From Burkholderiales bacterium (GTDB lineage Bacteria > Pseudomonadota > Gammaproteobacteria > Burkholderiales > Burkholderiaceae_C), in NCBI GenBank assembly GCA_947450745.1, contig CANFYD010000138.1, forward strand, positions 1-8,365: 8,365 nucleotides of DNA. The letters run 5' to 3'. Under the pieces are notes generated by a model. The model was given only the letters and a program-made list of their open reading frames with translations. It was not told the DNA's origin and ran no database searches. Positions 1 through 5,999 of the stretch are shown here, in pieces. A program made the position numbers and the translations under genes. How positions within the stretch are numbered: position 1 is the first letter of the stretch; each line of letters begins with the position of its first letter.

Positions 1-2
1 TC

Positions 3-830
3 GACGAGCTCGATCGCGACTTGGTCGGCCTGGCGCCGGTCAAGCAGCGCATCCGCGACATCGCCGCGCTGCTGGTGATCGACCGGCTGCGTGCCCAGCA
101 CGGCCTGGCGGCCCAGGCGCCGTCCTTGCACATGTGTTTCACCGGCAACCCCGGCACCGGCAAGACCACGGTGGCGCTGCGCATGGCCGAGATTCTGCAC
201 CGCCTGGGTTATGTGCGCGAAGGGCACCTGGTCGCGGTCACGCGCGACGATCTGGTCGGGCAATACATCGGCCACACCGCGCCCAAGACCAAGGAGGTGC
301 TGAAAAAGGCGCTGGGCGGCGTGCTCTTCATCGACGAGGCCTACTACCTCTACCGCCCCGAAAACGAGCGTGACTACGGGCAGGAAGCGATCGAAATCCT
401 GCTGCAAGTGATGGAGAACCAGCGCGACGATCTGGTGGTGATTCTGGCGGGCTACAAGGACCGCATGGACACCTTCTTCCAGAGCAACCCGGGCATGAGC
501 AGCCGCATCGCCCACCACCTGGACTTCCCCGACTACGAACAGGGCGAGTTGCTGGAGATTGCCGACCGCATGTTGACCGGCATGAACTACCGCTTCGGTG
601 CCGAAGCGCGCGCGACCTTCTCCGACTACCTGGGCCTGCGCCTGCAGCAACCCCACTTCGCCAATGCGCGCAGCGTGCGCAACGCGCTCGACCGGGCGCG
701 CCTGCGCCAGGCCAGCCGCCTCTTTGCCGACGCTGACCGCGTGCTCACTGAGGCCGATCTGTGCACGCTGCAGCCGAGTGATATCCGCGGCAGCCGTTTG
801 TTCCTGCCGCCAATCCCGAACAAGATCTGA
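3..830 (+). CDS. cbbX: CbbX, red-type Rubisco activase (AAA+), 5'-truncated by the window edge
   Basis: This is an AAA+ ATPase that remodels red-type (form IC/ID) Rubisco, pulling on the large-subunit C-terminus to release inhibitory sugar phosphates such as RuBP. The reading frame is open from position 3, so the true start lies upstream; the TTG at 21 is only the first possible start codon in the window. Walker A (GNPGTGKTT) is encoded at 144-170 and Walker B (VLFIDEA) at 321-341. The segment DDLVGQYIGHTAPKTKEVL between them matches the CbbX pore-loop region. Further family landmarks are the NERDYGQEAIEILLQVMENQ stretch, FFQSNPGMSSRIAHH, and the C-terminal QPHFANARSVRNALDRARLRQA sensor-2 region. 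About 276 residues are visible of a family that usually has slightly over 300, so roughly 30-50 N-terminal residues are missing. It ends 16 nt before cbbF, consistent with one transcript. Its presence implies form IC/ID cbbLS genes just upstream. Confidence 0.96.
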   Translation, partial: DELDRDLVGLAPVKQRIRDIAALLVIDRLRAQHGLAAQAPSLHMCFTGNPGTGKTTVALRMAEILHRLGYVREGHLVAVTRDDLVGQYIGHTAPKTKEVLKKALGGVLFIDEAYYLYRPENERDYGQEAIEILLQVMENQRDDLVVILAGYKDRMDTFFQSNPGMSSRIAHHLDFPDYEQGELLEIADRMLTGMNYRFGAEARATFSDYLGLRLQQPHFANARSVRNALDRARLRQASRLFADADRVLTEADLCTLQPSDIRGSRLFLPPIPNKI

Positions 831-846
831 CCCCAGAAAGCCCACC

Positions 847-1941
847 ATGCCCCTGTCACAACGCTGGACGCTCACGCGCTACCTGATTGAAGAACGGCGC
901 CGCTTCCCCACCGCCAGCGGCGACCTCAATGCGCTGCTGCTCGACGTGTCGCTGGCCTGCAAGGCGATAGCCCGCATCGTCGCCTTCGGTCAACTTGACG
1001 ATGGGCTGGGCTCGGCCGCGCCCCCGCAAGGCGGCGCAGTCAACGTGCAAGGCGAGGTGCAAAAGCCGCTCGACGTGCTGAGCAACCAGATCTTCATCCA
1101 GATGAACGACTGGAGCGGCCACCTGGCCGGCATGGCATCGGAAGAGATGGACGCGCCCAAGCAGATCCCCGCAGCCCATGCGCGCGGCAAATACCTGCTG
1201 GTGTTCGACCCGCTGGACGGCTCCAGCAACATCGATGTCAACGTGTCGGTGGGCAGCATCTTCTCGGTCCTGCGAGCACCGCAAGAGGTGGTCGACAGCG
1301 GCCGCGACGTCACCGAAGCCGACTTCCTGCAAGCGGGTGCCACCCAGGTCGCCGCCGGCTACGCCCTCTACGGGCCGACCACGATGCTGGTGCTGACGGT
1401 GGGCAATGGTGTCGCCGGCTTCACGTTGAACCCCAATCTGGGCGAGTTCATGCTGACGCACCGCGACATTCGGGTGCCCGCCGACACGCAGGAGTTCGCG
1501 ATCAACAGCTCCAACAGCCGCTTCTGGGAGCCGCCGGTGAAGCGCTATGTGGACGAATGCCTGGCCGGCCAGCCGGGCCCGCGCGCCAAGGACTTCAACA
1601 TGCGCTGGATCGCCAGCATGGTGGCGGAAGCGCATCGCATCCTGATGCGCGGCGGCGTGTTCTTGTACCCGCGCGACAGCAAGGATGCGAGCAAACCGGG
1701 GCGACTGCGACTGCTCTACGAAGCCAACCCGATCGCACTCCTGATGGAACAAGCAGGCGGGCGGGCCAGCACCGGCCGCCAGCCGATGCTGGGCGTGAAG
1801 CCGACCGAGCTGCACCAGCGCATCGGTCTGGTGTTCGGCTCCAAGCACGAAGTCGAGCGCATCGAGCGCTACCACCACGAACCACCGGCACAGGAGCGCG
1901 GCAACCCGCTGTTTGCCGACCGCGGTCTGTTTCGGAACTGA
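847..1941 (+). CDS. cbbF: CbbF, class I fructose-1,6-bisphosphatase / sedoheptulose-1,7-bisphosphatase
   Basis: This cytosolic Mg-dependent phosphatase hydrolyses fructose 1,6-bisphosphate and, in Calvin-cycle versions, sedoheptulose 1,7-bisphosphate. It has 364 residues, normal for the family. The metal-binding motif DPLDGSSN lies at residues 121-128, with the acidic pair E99/E100 upstream. The FBPase active-site signature GRLRLLYEANPIA is at residues 285-297 and fits the family pattern. NSSNSRFWEPPVKRY and the MRWIASMVAE region are also typical. I chose ATG 847 because MPLSQRWTLTRYLIEERRR matches a normal FBPase N-terminus; the frame is open much further upstream, but that part is the shadow of cbbX. 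The Shine-Dalgarno sequence is weak (AGAAAG, 835-840). The 16-nt gap after cbbX and the 12-nt gap before cbbP place it inside the operon. Dual SBPase activity is inferred from context, not visible in the sequence. Confidence 0.96.
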   Translation: MPLSQRWTLTRYLIEERRRFPTASGDLNALLLDVSLACKAIARIVAFGQLDDGLGSAAPPQGGAVNVQGEVQKPLDVLSNQIFIQMNDWSGHLAGMASEEMDAPKQIPAAHARGKYLLVFDPLDGSSNIDVNVSVGSIFSVLRAPQEVVDSGRDVTEADFLQAGATQVAAGYALYGPTTMLVLTVGNGVAGFTLNPNLGEFMLTHRDIRVPADTQEFAINSSNSRFWEPPVKRYVDECLAGQPGPRAKDFNMRWIASMVAEAHRILMRGGVFLYPRDSKDASKPGRLRLLYEANPIALLMEQAGGRASTGRQPMLGVKPTELHQRIGLVFGSKHEVERIERYHHEPPAQERGNPLFADRGLFRN

Positions 1942-1946
1942 GAGGA
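1941..1946 (+). promoter_or_regulatory. Ribosome binding site of cbbP
   Basis: AGAGGA ends 7 nt before ATG 1954 and overlaps the last base of the cbbF stop codon. It supports the chosen cbbP start and tight coupling to cbbF. Confidence 0.7.
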
Positions 1947-1953
1947 ACACCCC

Positions 1954-2838
1954 ATGTCAGAACGCCATCCCATCATCGCCATCACCGGCTCCTCCGGCGC
2001 GGGCACCACGTCGGTGACGCGCACCTTCGAGAACATCTTCCGGCGCGAGAGCGTTCAGGCGGTGACGATAGAAGGCGACAGCTTCCACCGCTACGACCGC
2101 AAGGAAATGAAGCTGCGTCTGGCCGAGGCCGAGCGCGCCGGCGACCGCAACTTCAGCCACTTCGGGCCCGAGAACAATCTGTTTGCCGAGCTGGAACAGC
2201 TGTTCTGCAGCTACGGCGAATCCGGCACCGGCAAACGCCGCAAATACCTGCACAACGACGACGAAGCGGCACCCTACCAACAAGCGGCCGGCACCTTCAC
2301 GCCCTGGGAAACGCTGCCAGCGCAGACGCAGCTGCTGTTCTACGAAGGCCTGCACGGTGGCGTCGTCACGCCCGAGGTGAACATCGCCCGCCACCCCGAC
2401 TTGTTGATTGGCGTGGTGCCGGTGATCAACCTGGAGTGGACGCAGAAGTTGTGGCGCGACAAAAAGCAGCGCGGCTACTCCGCTGAAGCGGTCACCGACA
2501 CCATCCTGCGCCGCATGCCCGACTACGTGAACTACATCTGCCCGCAATTCACCCACACGCATGTGAACTTCCAGCGCGTGCCGATGGTGGACACCTCGAA
2601 CCCGTTCGTGGCACGCGACATCCCCTCGCCGGACGAAAGCCTGGTGGTGATCCGCTTTGCCAACCCCAAGGGCATCGACTTCCAGTACCTGTTGAACATG
2701 ATTCACGACTCCTTCATGTCGCGCGCCAACACCATCGTCGTGCCGGGCGGAAAGATGGAGCTGGCCATGCAACTGATCTTCACGCCCTTCATCTGGCGCA
2801 TGGTCGAGCGCCAGCGCCAAACGCTCGGCGCGCTGTGA
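1954..2838 (+). CDS. cbbP: CbbP, phosphoribulokinase (bacterial class I type)
   Basis: It phosphorylates ribulose 5-phosphate with ATP to give ribulose 1,5-bisphosphate, the Rubisco substrate, and is a diagnostic Calvin-cycle enzyme. It has 294 residues, matching the roughly 290-residue proteobacterial class. The P-loop GSSGAGTT is at residues 12-19. Residues D42, H45, R49, R168, D169 and R173 fall at the same numbers as the catalytic and substrate-binding residues studied in the Rhodobacter sphaeroides enzyme. The PRK signature KLWRDKKQRGYSAE spans residues 165-178. The proteobacterial enzyme is an octamer, commonly activated by NADH and inhibited by AMP; that regulation is family knowledge. 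ATG 1954 has a good ribosome binding site and leaves only a short lead to the P-loop. It lies 12 nt after cbbF and 28 nt before cbbT. Confidence 0.97.
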   Translation: MSERHPIIAITGSSGAGTTSVTRTFENIFRRESVQAVTIEGDSFHRYDRKEMKLRLAEAERAGDRNFSHFGPENNLFAELEQLFCSYGESGTGKRRKYLHNDDEAAPYQQAAGTFTPWETLPAQTQLLFYEGLHGGVVTPEVNIARHPDLLIGVVPVINLEWTQKLWRDKKQRGYSAEAVTDTILRRMPDYVNYICPQFTHTHVNFQRVPMVDTSNPFVARDIPSPDESLVVIRFANPKGIDFQYLLNMIHDSFMSRANTIVVPGGKMELAMQLIFTPFIWRMVERQRQTLGAL

Positions 2839-2856
2839 CAGTCAAGCCCACCAGAC

Positions 2857-2862
2857 GGAGAG
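2857..2862 (+). promoter_or_regulatory. Ribosome binding site of cbbT
   Basis: GGAGAG lies 4 nt before ATG 2867, within the 28-nt cbbP-cbbT gap, and supports that start codon. Confidence 0.65.
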
Positions 2863-2866
2863 CACG

Positions 2867-4921
2867 ATGAGCACGAACTCGAACGACCAAGTGATTCGCC
2901 AAGACAACGGGCAGCGCGACGAGCTGGCCAACGCGCTGCGGGCGCTGGCGATGGACGCGGTGCACCTGGCCAATTCCGGCCACCCCGGCGCACCGATGGG
3001 CATTGCCGAAATGGCCGTTGCCCTGTGGCATGGCCACCTGAACCACAACCCGGCCAATCCGGCCTGGCCGGATCGCGACCGCTTCGTGCTGTCCAACGGC
3101 CACGCCTCGATGCTGCTGTACGGGCTGCTGCACCTGAGCGGCTACGCGCTGCCGATGGCCGAGCTGCAACGCTTTCGGCGCCTGCACAGCAAGACGCCCG
3201 GCCACCCCGAAGTCGGCCTGACACCCGGTGTCGAGACCACCACCGGCCCGCTCGGCCAGGGCCTCGCCAACGCGGTCGGCTTTGCCTTGGCCGAAAAGCT
3301 GCTCGGCGACGAGTTCAACCGCCCCGGCCACACCGTCGTCGATCACCACAGCTACGTCTTCATGGGGGACGGCTGCTTGATGGAAGGCATCAGCCATGAG
3401 GCCTGCGCGCTGGCCGGCGTGTGGCAGCTGAACAAGCTGATTGCGCTCTACGACGACAACGGCATTTCCATCGACGGTGCCGTGCAGGGCTGGTTCATCG
3501 ACGACACCGCCGCGCGCTTTCGCGCCTACGGTTGGGAGGTGATCGGCCCGGTCGACGGGCACGATGTGGCCGAAGTCGGCCAAGCGATCGCGCAAGCCAA
3601 GACATCGACCACCCAGCCCACGCTGATCATCTGCCGCACCACCATCGGCAAAGGCTCGCCGCAGCGCGCCGGCACGGCCAAGGCCCACGGCGAGCCGCTC
3701 GGTGCCGACGAGATCCGCCACACCCGCGAGGCCATCGCCTGGCCACACGCACCGTTCGTGATTCCAGAAGCGATCGCCGCGCGCTGGAACGCCACGCAGC
3801 GCGGTGCCGTGCGCGAGGCCCAGTGGCAAGCGCGCATGAGCAACTACCGCAGTGCATACCCTGCCCTGGCGGCCGAGTTCGAGCGGCGCGTGGCCGGCCA
3901 ACTGCCGCAGGACTTCGAGTCCACTGTGCGCGACACCGTGGCGTCGTTCGCCCAAGCGGGCGAAGCCGTTGCCAGCCGCAAGGCATCGCAACAGTTGCTG
4001 GCCGTGCTGGCGCCCAAGCTGCCCGAAATGCTGGGCGGCAGCGCCGACCTGACCGGCTCGAACCTGACCGACTTTCCCGGCTGCGGCGCGGTGCGCGGCG
4101 GGGCCAAGGGCGGCCGCCACATCAATTACGGCGTGCGCGAGTTCGGCATGGCGGCGGTGATGAACGGCGTTGCGCTGCACGGCGGCTTCATCCCTTACGG
4201 CGGCACCTTTTTGACCTTCAGCGACTACAGCCGCAATGCCATCCGCATGGCCGCGCTGATGAAGCTGCGCGTCATCCACGTCTTCACGCACGACTCGATC
4301 GGCCTGGGCGAAGACGGCCCGACCCACCAGCCGGTCGAACATGCGGCCAGCCTGCGGCTGATCCCGAACCTGGACGTCTGGCGCCCCGCCGATGCCGCCG
4401 AAACCGCCGTCGCCTGGACCCACGCGCTGGCACAAGCCGAGCGTCCGACGGCACTGCTGCTGTCGCGCCAGAACCTGCCGCCCCAACAGCGCACGCCTGA
4501 ACAGGTGCTGGCCATCCAACGCGGCGGCTACCTGCTCAGCGACCGGGCCGATGCGGTGGCGAGCATCCTGGCGACCGGCTCGGAGGTGGCGCTGGCCATG
4601 GCCGCGCAACAACTGCTCGACGCCCGCAACATCCCGGTGCGGGTCGTGTCACTGCCGTCGTCGACGGTGTTTGATCGCCAGGACCGGGCCTATCAACAGG
4701 ACGTGTTGGGCCTGGGCCTCCCCCGCATCGGCGTCGAGGCCGGCGTCACCCGCTGGTGGGGTCAGTACGGCTGCGCAGCCGCACTGGGGCTGGACAGCTT
4801 CGGTGAGTCGGCCCCCGCCGCGCAACTCTTCGAACACTTCGGCCTGACAGCCGCCAAGCTCGCCGAGCTGGTGCAGTCGCAGTGCGATGAAGAGCGCCGC
4901 ATCGTGCGGTCCAGCAACTGA
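2867..4921 (+). CDS. cbbT: CbbT, transketolase
   Basis: This thiamine-diphosphate enzyme moves two-carbon ketol units between sugar phosphates, here to regenerate pentose phosphates for CbbP. It has 684 residues, slightly longer than E. coli TktA (about 663), with a short N-terminal extension before NSGHPGAPMG (residues 36-45). The ThDP/metal motif GDGCLMEG is at 167-174, followed by the downstream DDNGISIDG segment. The catalytic glutamate region GVREFGM contains E425. THDSIGLGEDGPTHQP, covering residues 474-489, fits transketolase signature 2. All three domains (pyrophosphate-binding, pyrimidine-binding, C-terminal) are present and uninterrupted. The start at ATG 2867 is backed by GGAGAG just upstream. 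The stop is followed at once by the palindromic spacer, so this is the last gene of the tightly packed block. A catabolic paralogue tktA probably exists elsewhere in the genome; the operon context favours the cbbT name. Confidence 0.96.
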   Translation: MSTNSNDQVIRQDNGQRDELANALRALAMDAVHLANSGHPGAPMGIAEMAVALWHGHLNHNPANPAWPDRDRFVLSNGHASMLLYGLLHLSGYALPMAELQRFRRLHSKTPGHPEVGLTPGVETTTGPLGQGLANAVGFALAEKLLGDEFNRPGHTVVDHHSYVFMGDGCLMEGISHEACALAGVWQLNKLIALYDDNGISIDGAVQGWFIDDTAARFRAYGWEVIGPVDGHDVAEVGQAIAQAKTSTTQPTLIICRTTIGKGSPQRAGTAKAHGEPLGADEIRHTREAIAWPHAPFVIPEAIAARWNATQRGAVREAQWQARMSNYRSAYPALAAEFERRVAGQLPQDFESTVRDTVASFAQAGEAVASRKASQQLLAVLAPKLPEMLGGSADLTGSNLTDFPGCGAVRGGAKGGRHINYGVREFGMAAVMNGVALHGGFIPYGGTFLTFSDYSRNAIRMAALMKLRVIHVFTHDSIGLGEDGPTHQPVEHAASLRLIPNLDVWRPADAAETAVAWTHALAQAERPTALLLSRQNLPPQQRTPEQVLAIQRGGYLLSDRADAVASILATGSEVALAMAAQQLLDARNIPVRVVSLPSSTVFDRQDRAYQQDVLGLGLPRIGVEAGVTRWWGQYGCAAALGLDSFGESAPAAQLFEHFGLTAAKLAELVQSQCDEERRIVRSSN

Positions 4922-5047
4922 GAGGGTGAAAACTTTTTACTGCGCGTCCGCCATGCGTCGCTGACTCGAATGCTTGGAATCCTCGCGTACCCAAAGTAGG
5001 TTCCGGTTCCTGTGCTTCGGCCGCTCGCTACAAAAATTCTCACCTTC
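4922..5047 (+). repeat. Imperfect palindromic element filling the cbbT-cbbZ spacer
   Basis: The spacer is less GC-rich than its flanks and nearly all of it can pair with itself. The outer arms are 4923-4932 with 5037-5046 (eight Watson-Crick pairs, one G-T, one mismatch), then T5 at 4934-4938 with A5 at 5032-5036, then GCG 4942-4944 with CGC 5026-5028. The inner arms are CGAA 4967-4970 with TTCG 5016-5019, GC 4972-4973 with GC 5014-5015, and GGAA(T)CC 4976-4982 with GGTTCC 5005-5010. An alternative inner pairing uses GGAA(T)CCT with AGGTTCC at 4998-5004. It could be a decayed MITE/REP-type repeat or an intra-operon RNA structure. No transposase is encoded and I see no clear target-site duplication. 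The strand is nominal because the element is palindromic. Confidence 0.5.
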
Positions 5048-5055
5048 TGCCCCCC

Positions 5056-5751
5056 ATGACCTACGACCTCATTTGCTTCGACCTTGACGGCACGCTGGTT
5101 GACACCGCTTCGGAGATTGCCGAAGCGGCAAACCGGGCCTTGCAGTCACATGGCATCGCACGCCGCCCGACCGCCGAGATCACGTGGCTGATCGGTGCCG
5201 GAACCCGCGAACTGATGCTCAATTTGCTGGCCCGCTGCCTGCTGGAGCAGCCCGAACTGGCCGGCCGAGTGCAGCCGGATGCGGTGCTGCAAAGCATGGA
5301 CGAGCATTACGCCATCACCACCGGCAGCCAGGCGGTGCCATACGGCGGCTGCCACGACGCGCTGGAGGCCTTGCGAGCTGCGGGGGTCAAGCTGGCCTGC
5401 GTGACGAACAAAGAGTTGCGGCACGCGCGCCGGGTGCTCAAGGTGACCCGGCTCGACGACTATTTCGACCTCGTGATCGGCGGCGATTCGCTGCCCGAGA
5501 AAAAGCCGCACCGCAGCGTGCTCAGACATGTGGCGCAGACGCTCGAGGTCAGCCTCGCCAGAACCGCCCACCTGGGCGATTCGATCACCGACGTGACGGC
5601 CGCTCGCAACGCCGGCGTCGCCGCCTGGGCGGTGCCCTATGGCTACAACGCCGGCCAGCCGATTGCCGACGCCAAGCCGGACCTGCTGTTCGACCATCTG
5701 CTGGCGGTCTCGCAGCATGTGCTCGCCTTGCGGCAGGGAGGGGGCGCGTGA
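5056..5751 (+). CDS. cbbZ: CbbZ, phosphoglycolate phosphatase (HAD superfamily)
   Basis: It hydrolyses 2-phosphoglycolate, the product of Rubisco oxygenase activity, to glycolate. It has 231 residues, as expected for Gph/CbbZ. HAD motif I, FDLDGTLVD, gives nucleophile D9 and acid/base D11. Motif II is T117 in CVTNK, motif III lysine is K150 in EKKPH, and motif IV is GDSITD (174-179) with D175 and D179. The helical C1 cap lies between motifs I and II. The tail PYGYNAGQPIADAKPD is characteristic of Gph. One small oddity is the KPHR sequence after the motif III lysine, where relatives usually have KPxP. ATG 5056 fits because motif I begins four residues later, but no Shine-Dalgarno sequence is visible; the preceding bases are pyrimidine-rich (ACCTTCTGCCCCCC). 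Its 3' end carries the ribosome binding site and start of the cbbY remnant. Confidence 0.93.
   Translation: MTYDLICFDLDGTLVDTASEIAEAANRALQSHGIARRPTAEITWLIGAGTRELMLNLLARCLLEQPELAGRVQPDAVLQSMDEHYAITTGSQAVPYGGCHDALEALRAAGVKLACVTNKELRHARRVLKVTRLDDYFDLVIGGDSLPEKKPHRSVLRHVAQTLEVSLARTAHLGDSITDVTAARNAGVAAWAVPYGYNAGQPIADAKPDLLFDHLLAVSQHVLALRQGGGA
5735..5741 (+). promoter_or_regulatory. Strong ribosome binding site inside the cbbZ 3' end, serving the cbbY remnant
   Basis: AGGGAGG, followed by GGG, lies 6 nt before GTG 5748. It shows that the initiation signals of the downstream broken gene are still intact. Confidence 0.55.
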
Positions 5752-5933
5752 CGCTCAAGGCCTTGCTGTGGGATGTGGACGGCACACTGGCCCCGAGGTC
5801 TACCTTCAAGCGCTGCGGCAGCTGGCCTGAACTGCCGGCCAATATGCCAGGTGCCGGCTCGTCCGCGCGAATCGGCCTGGACGATCTGATCGACTGGCAT
5901 CACCACATGCAACACAGCTTGCAGTTCGGCTGA
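5748..5933 (+). pseudogene. cbbY: cbbY remnant: HAD phosphatase reduced to its two ends by internal deletion and frameshift
   Basis: A GTG start overlaps the cbbZ stop (GTGA, 5748-5751) and opens a 61-residue frame. Its first residues, VTLKALLWDVDGTLA, are a normal CbbY N-terminus with HAD motif I (WDVDGT). Homology ends at about 5790. Directly after it, in the +1-shifted frame, 5792-5827 reads PEVYLQALRQLA, which resembles the P-x-x-Y-x-x-A-L-x-x-L stretch following the motif III lysine in CbbY; that frame stops at 5828-5830. The original frame then runs ELPANMPGAGSSARIGLDDLIDWHHH to TGA 5931-5933, which looks like a CbbY-type C-terminal tail. Full CbbY is around 220-260 residues, so the cap domain and motifs II and IV are gone. 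CbbY dephosphorylates xylulose 1,5-bisphosphate, a Rubisco inhibitor; that activity cannot survive here. The identity of the tail is less certain than that of the N-terminus. Confidence 0.75.
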
Positions 5934-5988
5934 GCGCCCATCTGTCCCATCTGCCCCCGTCTTCCAGCTTCCACCTTTACTCTTCATC
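5934..5988 (+). other. C-rich, G-poor leader upstream of cbbA with a duplicated octamer
   Basis: The short spacer is strikingly pyrimidine-rich on the coding strand, with very few G residues between about 5937 and 5988. It contains CCCATCTG twice, separated by one T (5937-5953). Such C-over-G composition resembles Rho-utilisation regions, but no function can be shown from sequence alone. Confidence 0.3.
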
Positions 5989-5994
5989 GGAGAA
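5989..5994 (+). promoter_or_regulatory. Ribosome binding site of cbbA
   Basis: GGAGAA lies 5 nt before ATG 6000 and supports that start codon. Confidence 0.7.
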
Positions 5995-5999
5995 CCCCC

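Noticed and set aside
21..23. TTG at 21 as the start of cbbX
   Set aside because: The frame continues upstream with DELDRD, which matches the usual CbbX sequence before LVGL, so the real start lies outside the window.
598..846. Upstream in-frame extension of cbbF
   Set aside because: It lies wholly inside cbbX or its short spacer, reads as R/A/S-rich shadow sequence, and the FBPase N-terminus fits ATG 847.
856..1950. Antisense frame of 364 codons opposite cbbF
   Set aside because: It mirrors cbbF almost end to end, which is expected for a GC-rich codon bias; the FBPase frame has clear motifs and the antisense has none.
1957..2820. Antisense frame of 287 codons opposite cbbP
   Set aside because: Same shadow effect; phosphoribulokinase residues are intact on the + strand.
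2789..4612. Long open frame of about 607 codons on the - strand, antisense to cbbT
   Set aside because: It is a mirror of transketolase codon structure in GC-rich DNA; the translation is low-complexity, rich in R, A, H, G and V, and shows no recognisable domain.
4762..5043. 93-codon - strand frame reading through the palindromic spacer into cbbT
   Set aside because: Part is antisense to cbbT and the rest is the palindrome itself; I see no protein domain and no ribosome binding evidence. It looks like an accidental frame across a repeat.
5184..5747. Upstream extension of the cbbY remnant frame through cbbZ
   Set aside because: It is the out-of-frame shadow of cbbZ; CbbY homology begins only at GTG 5748.
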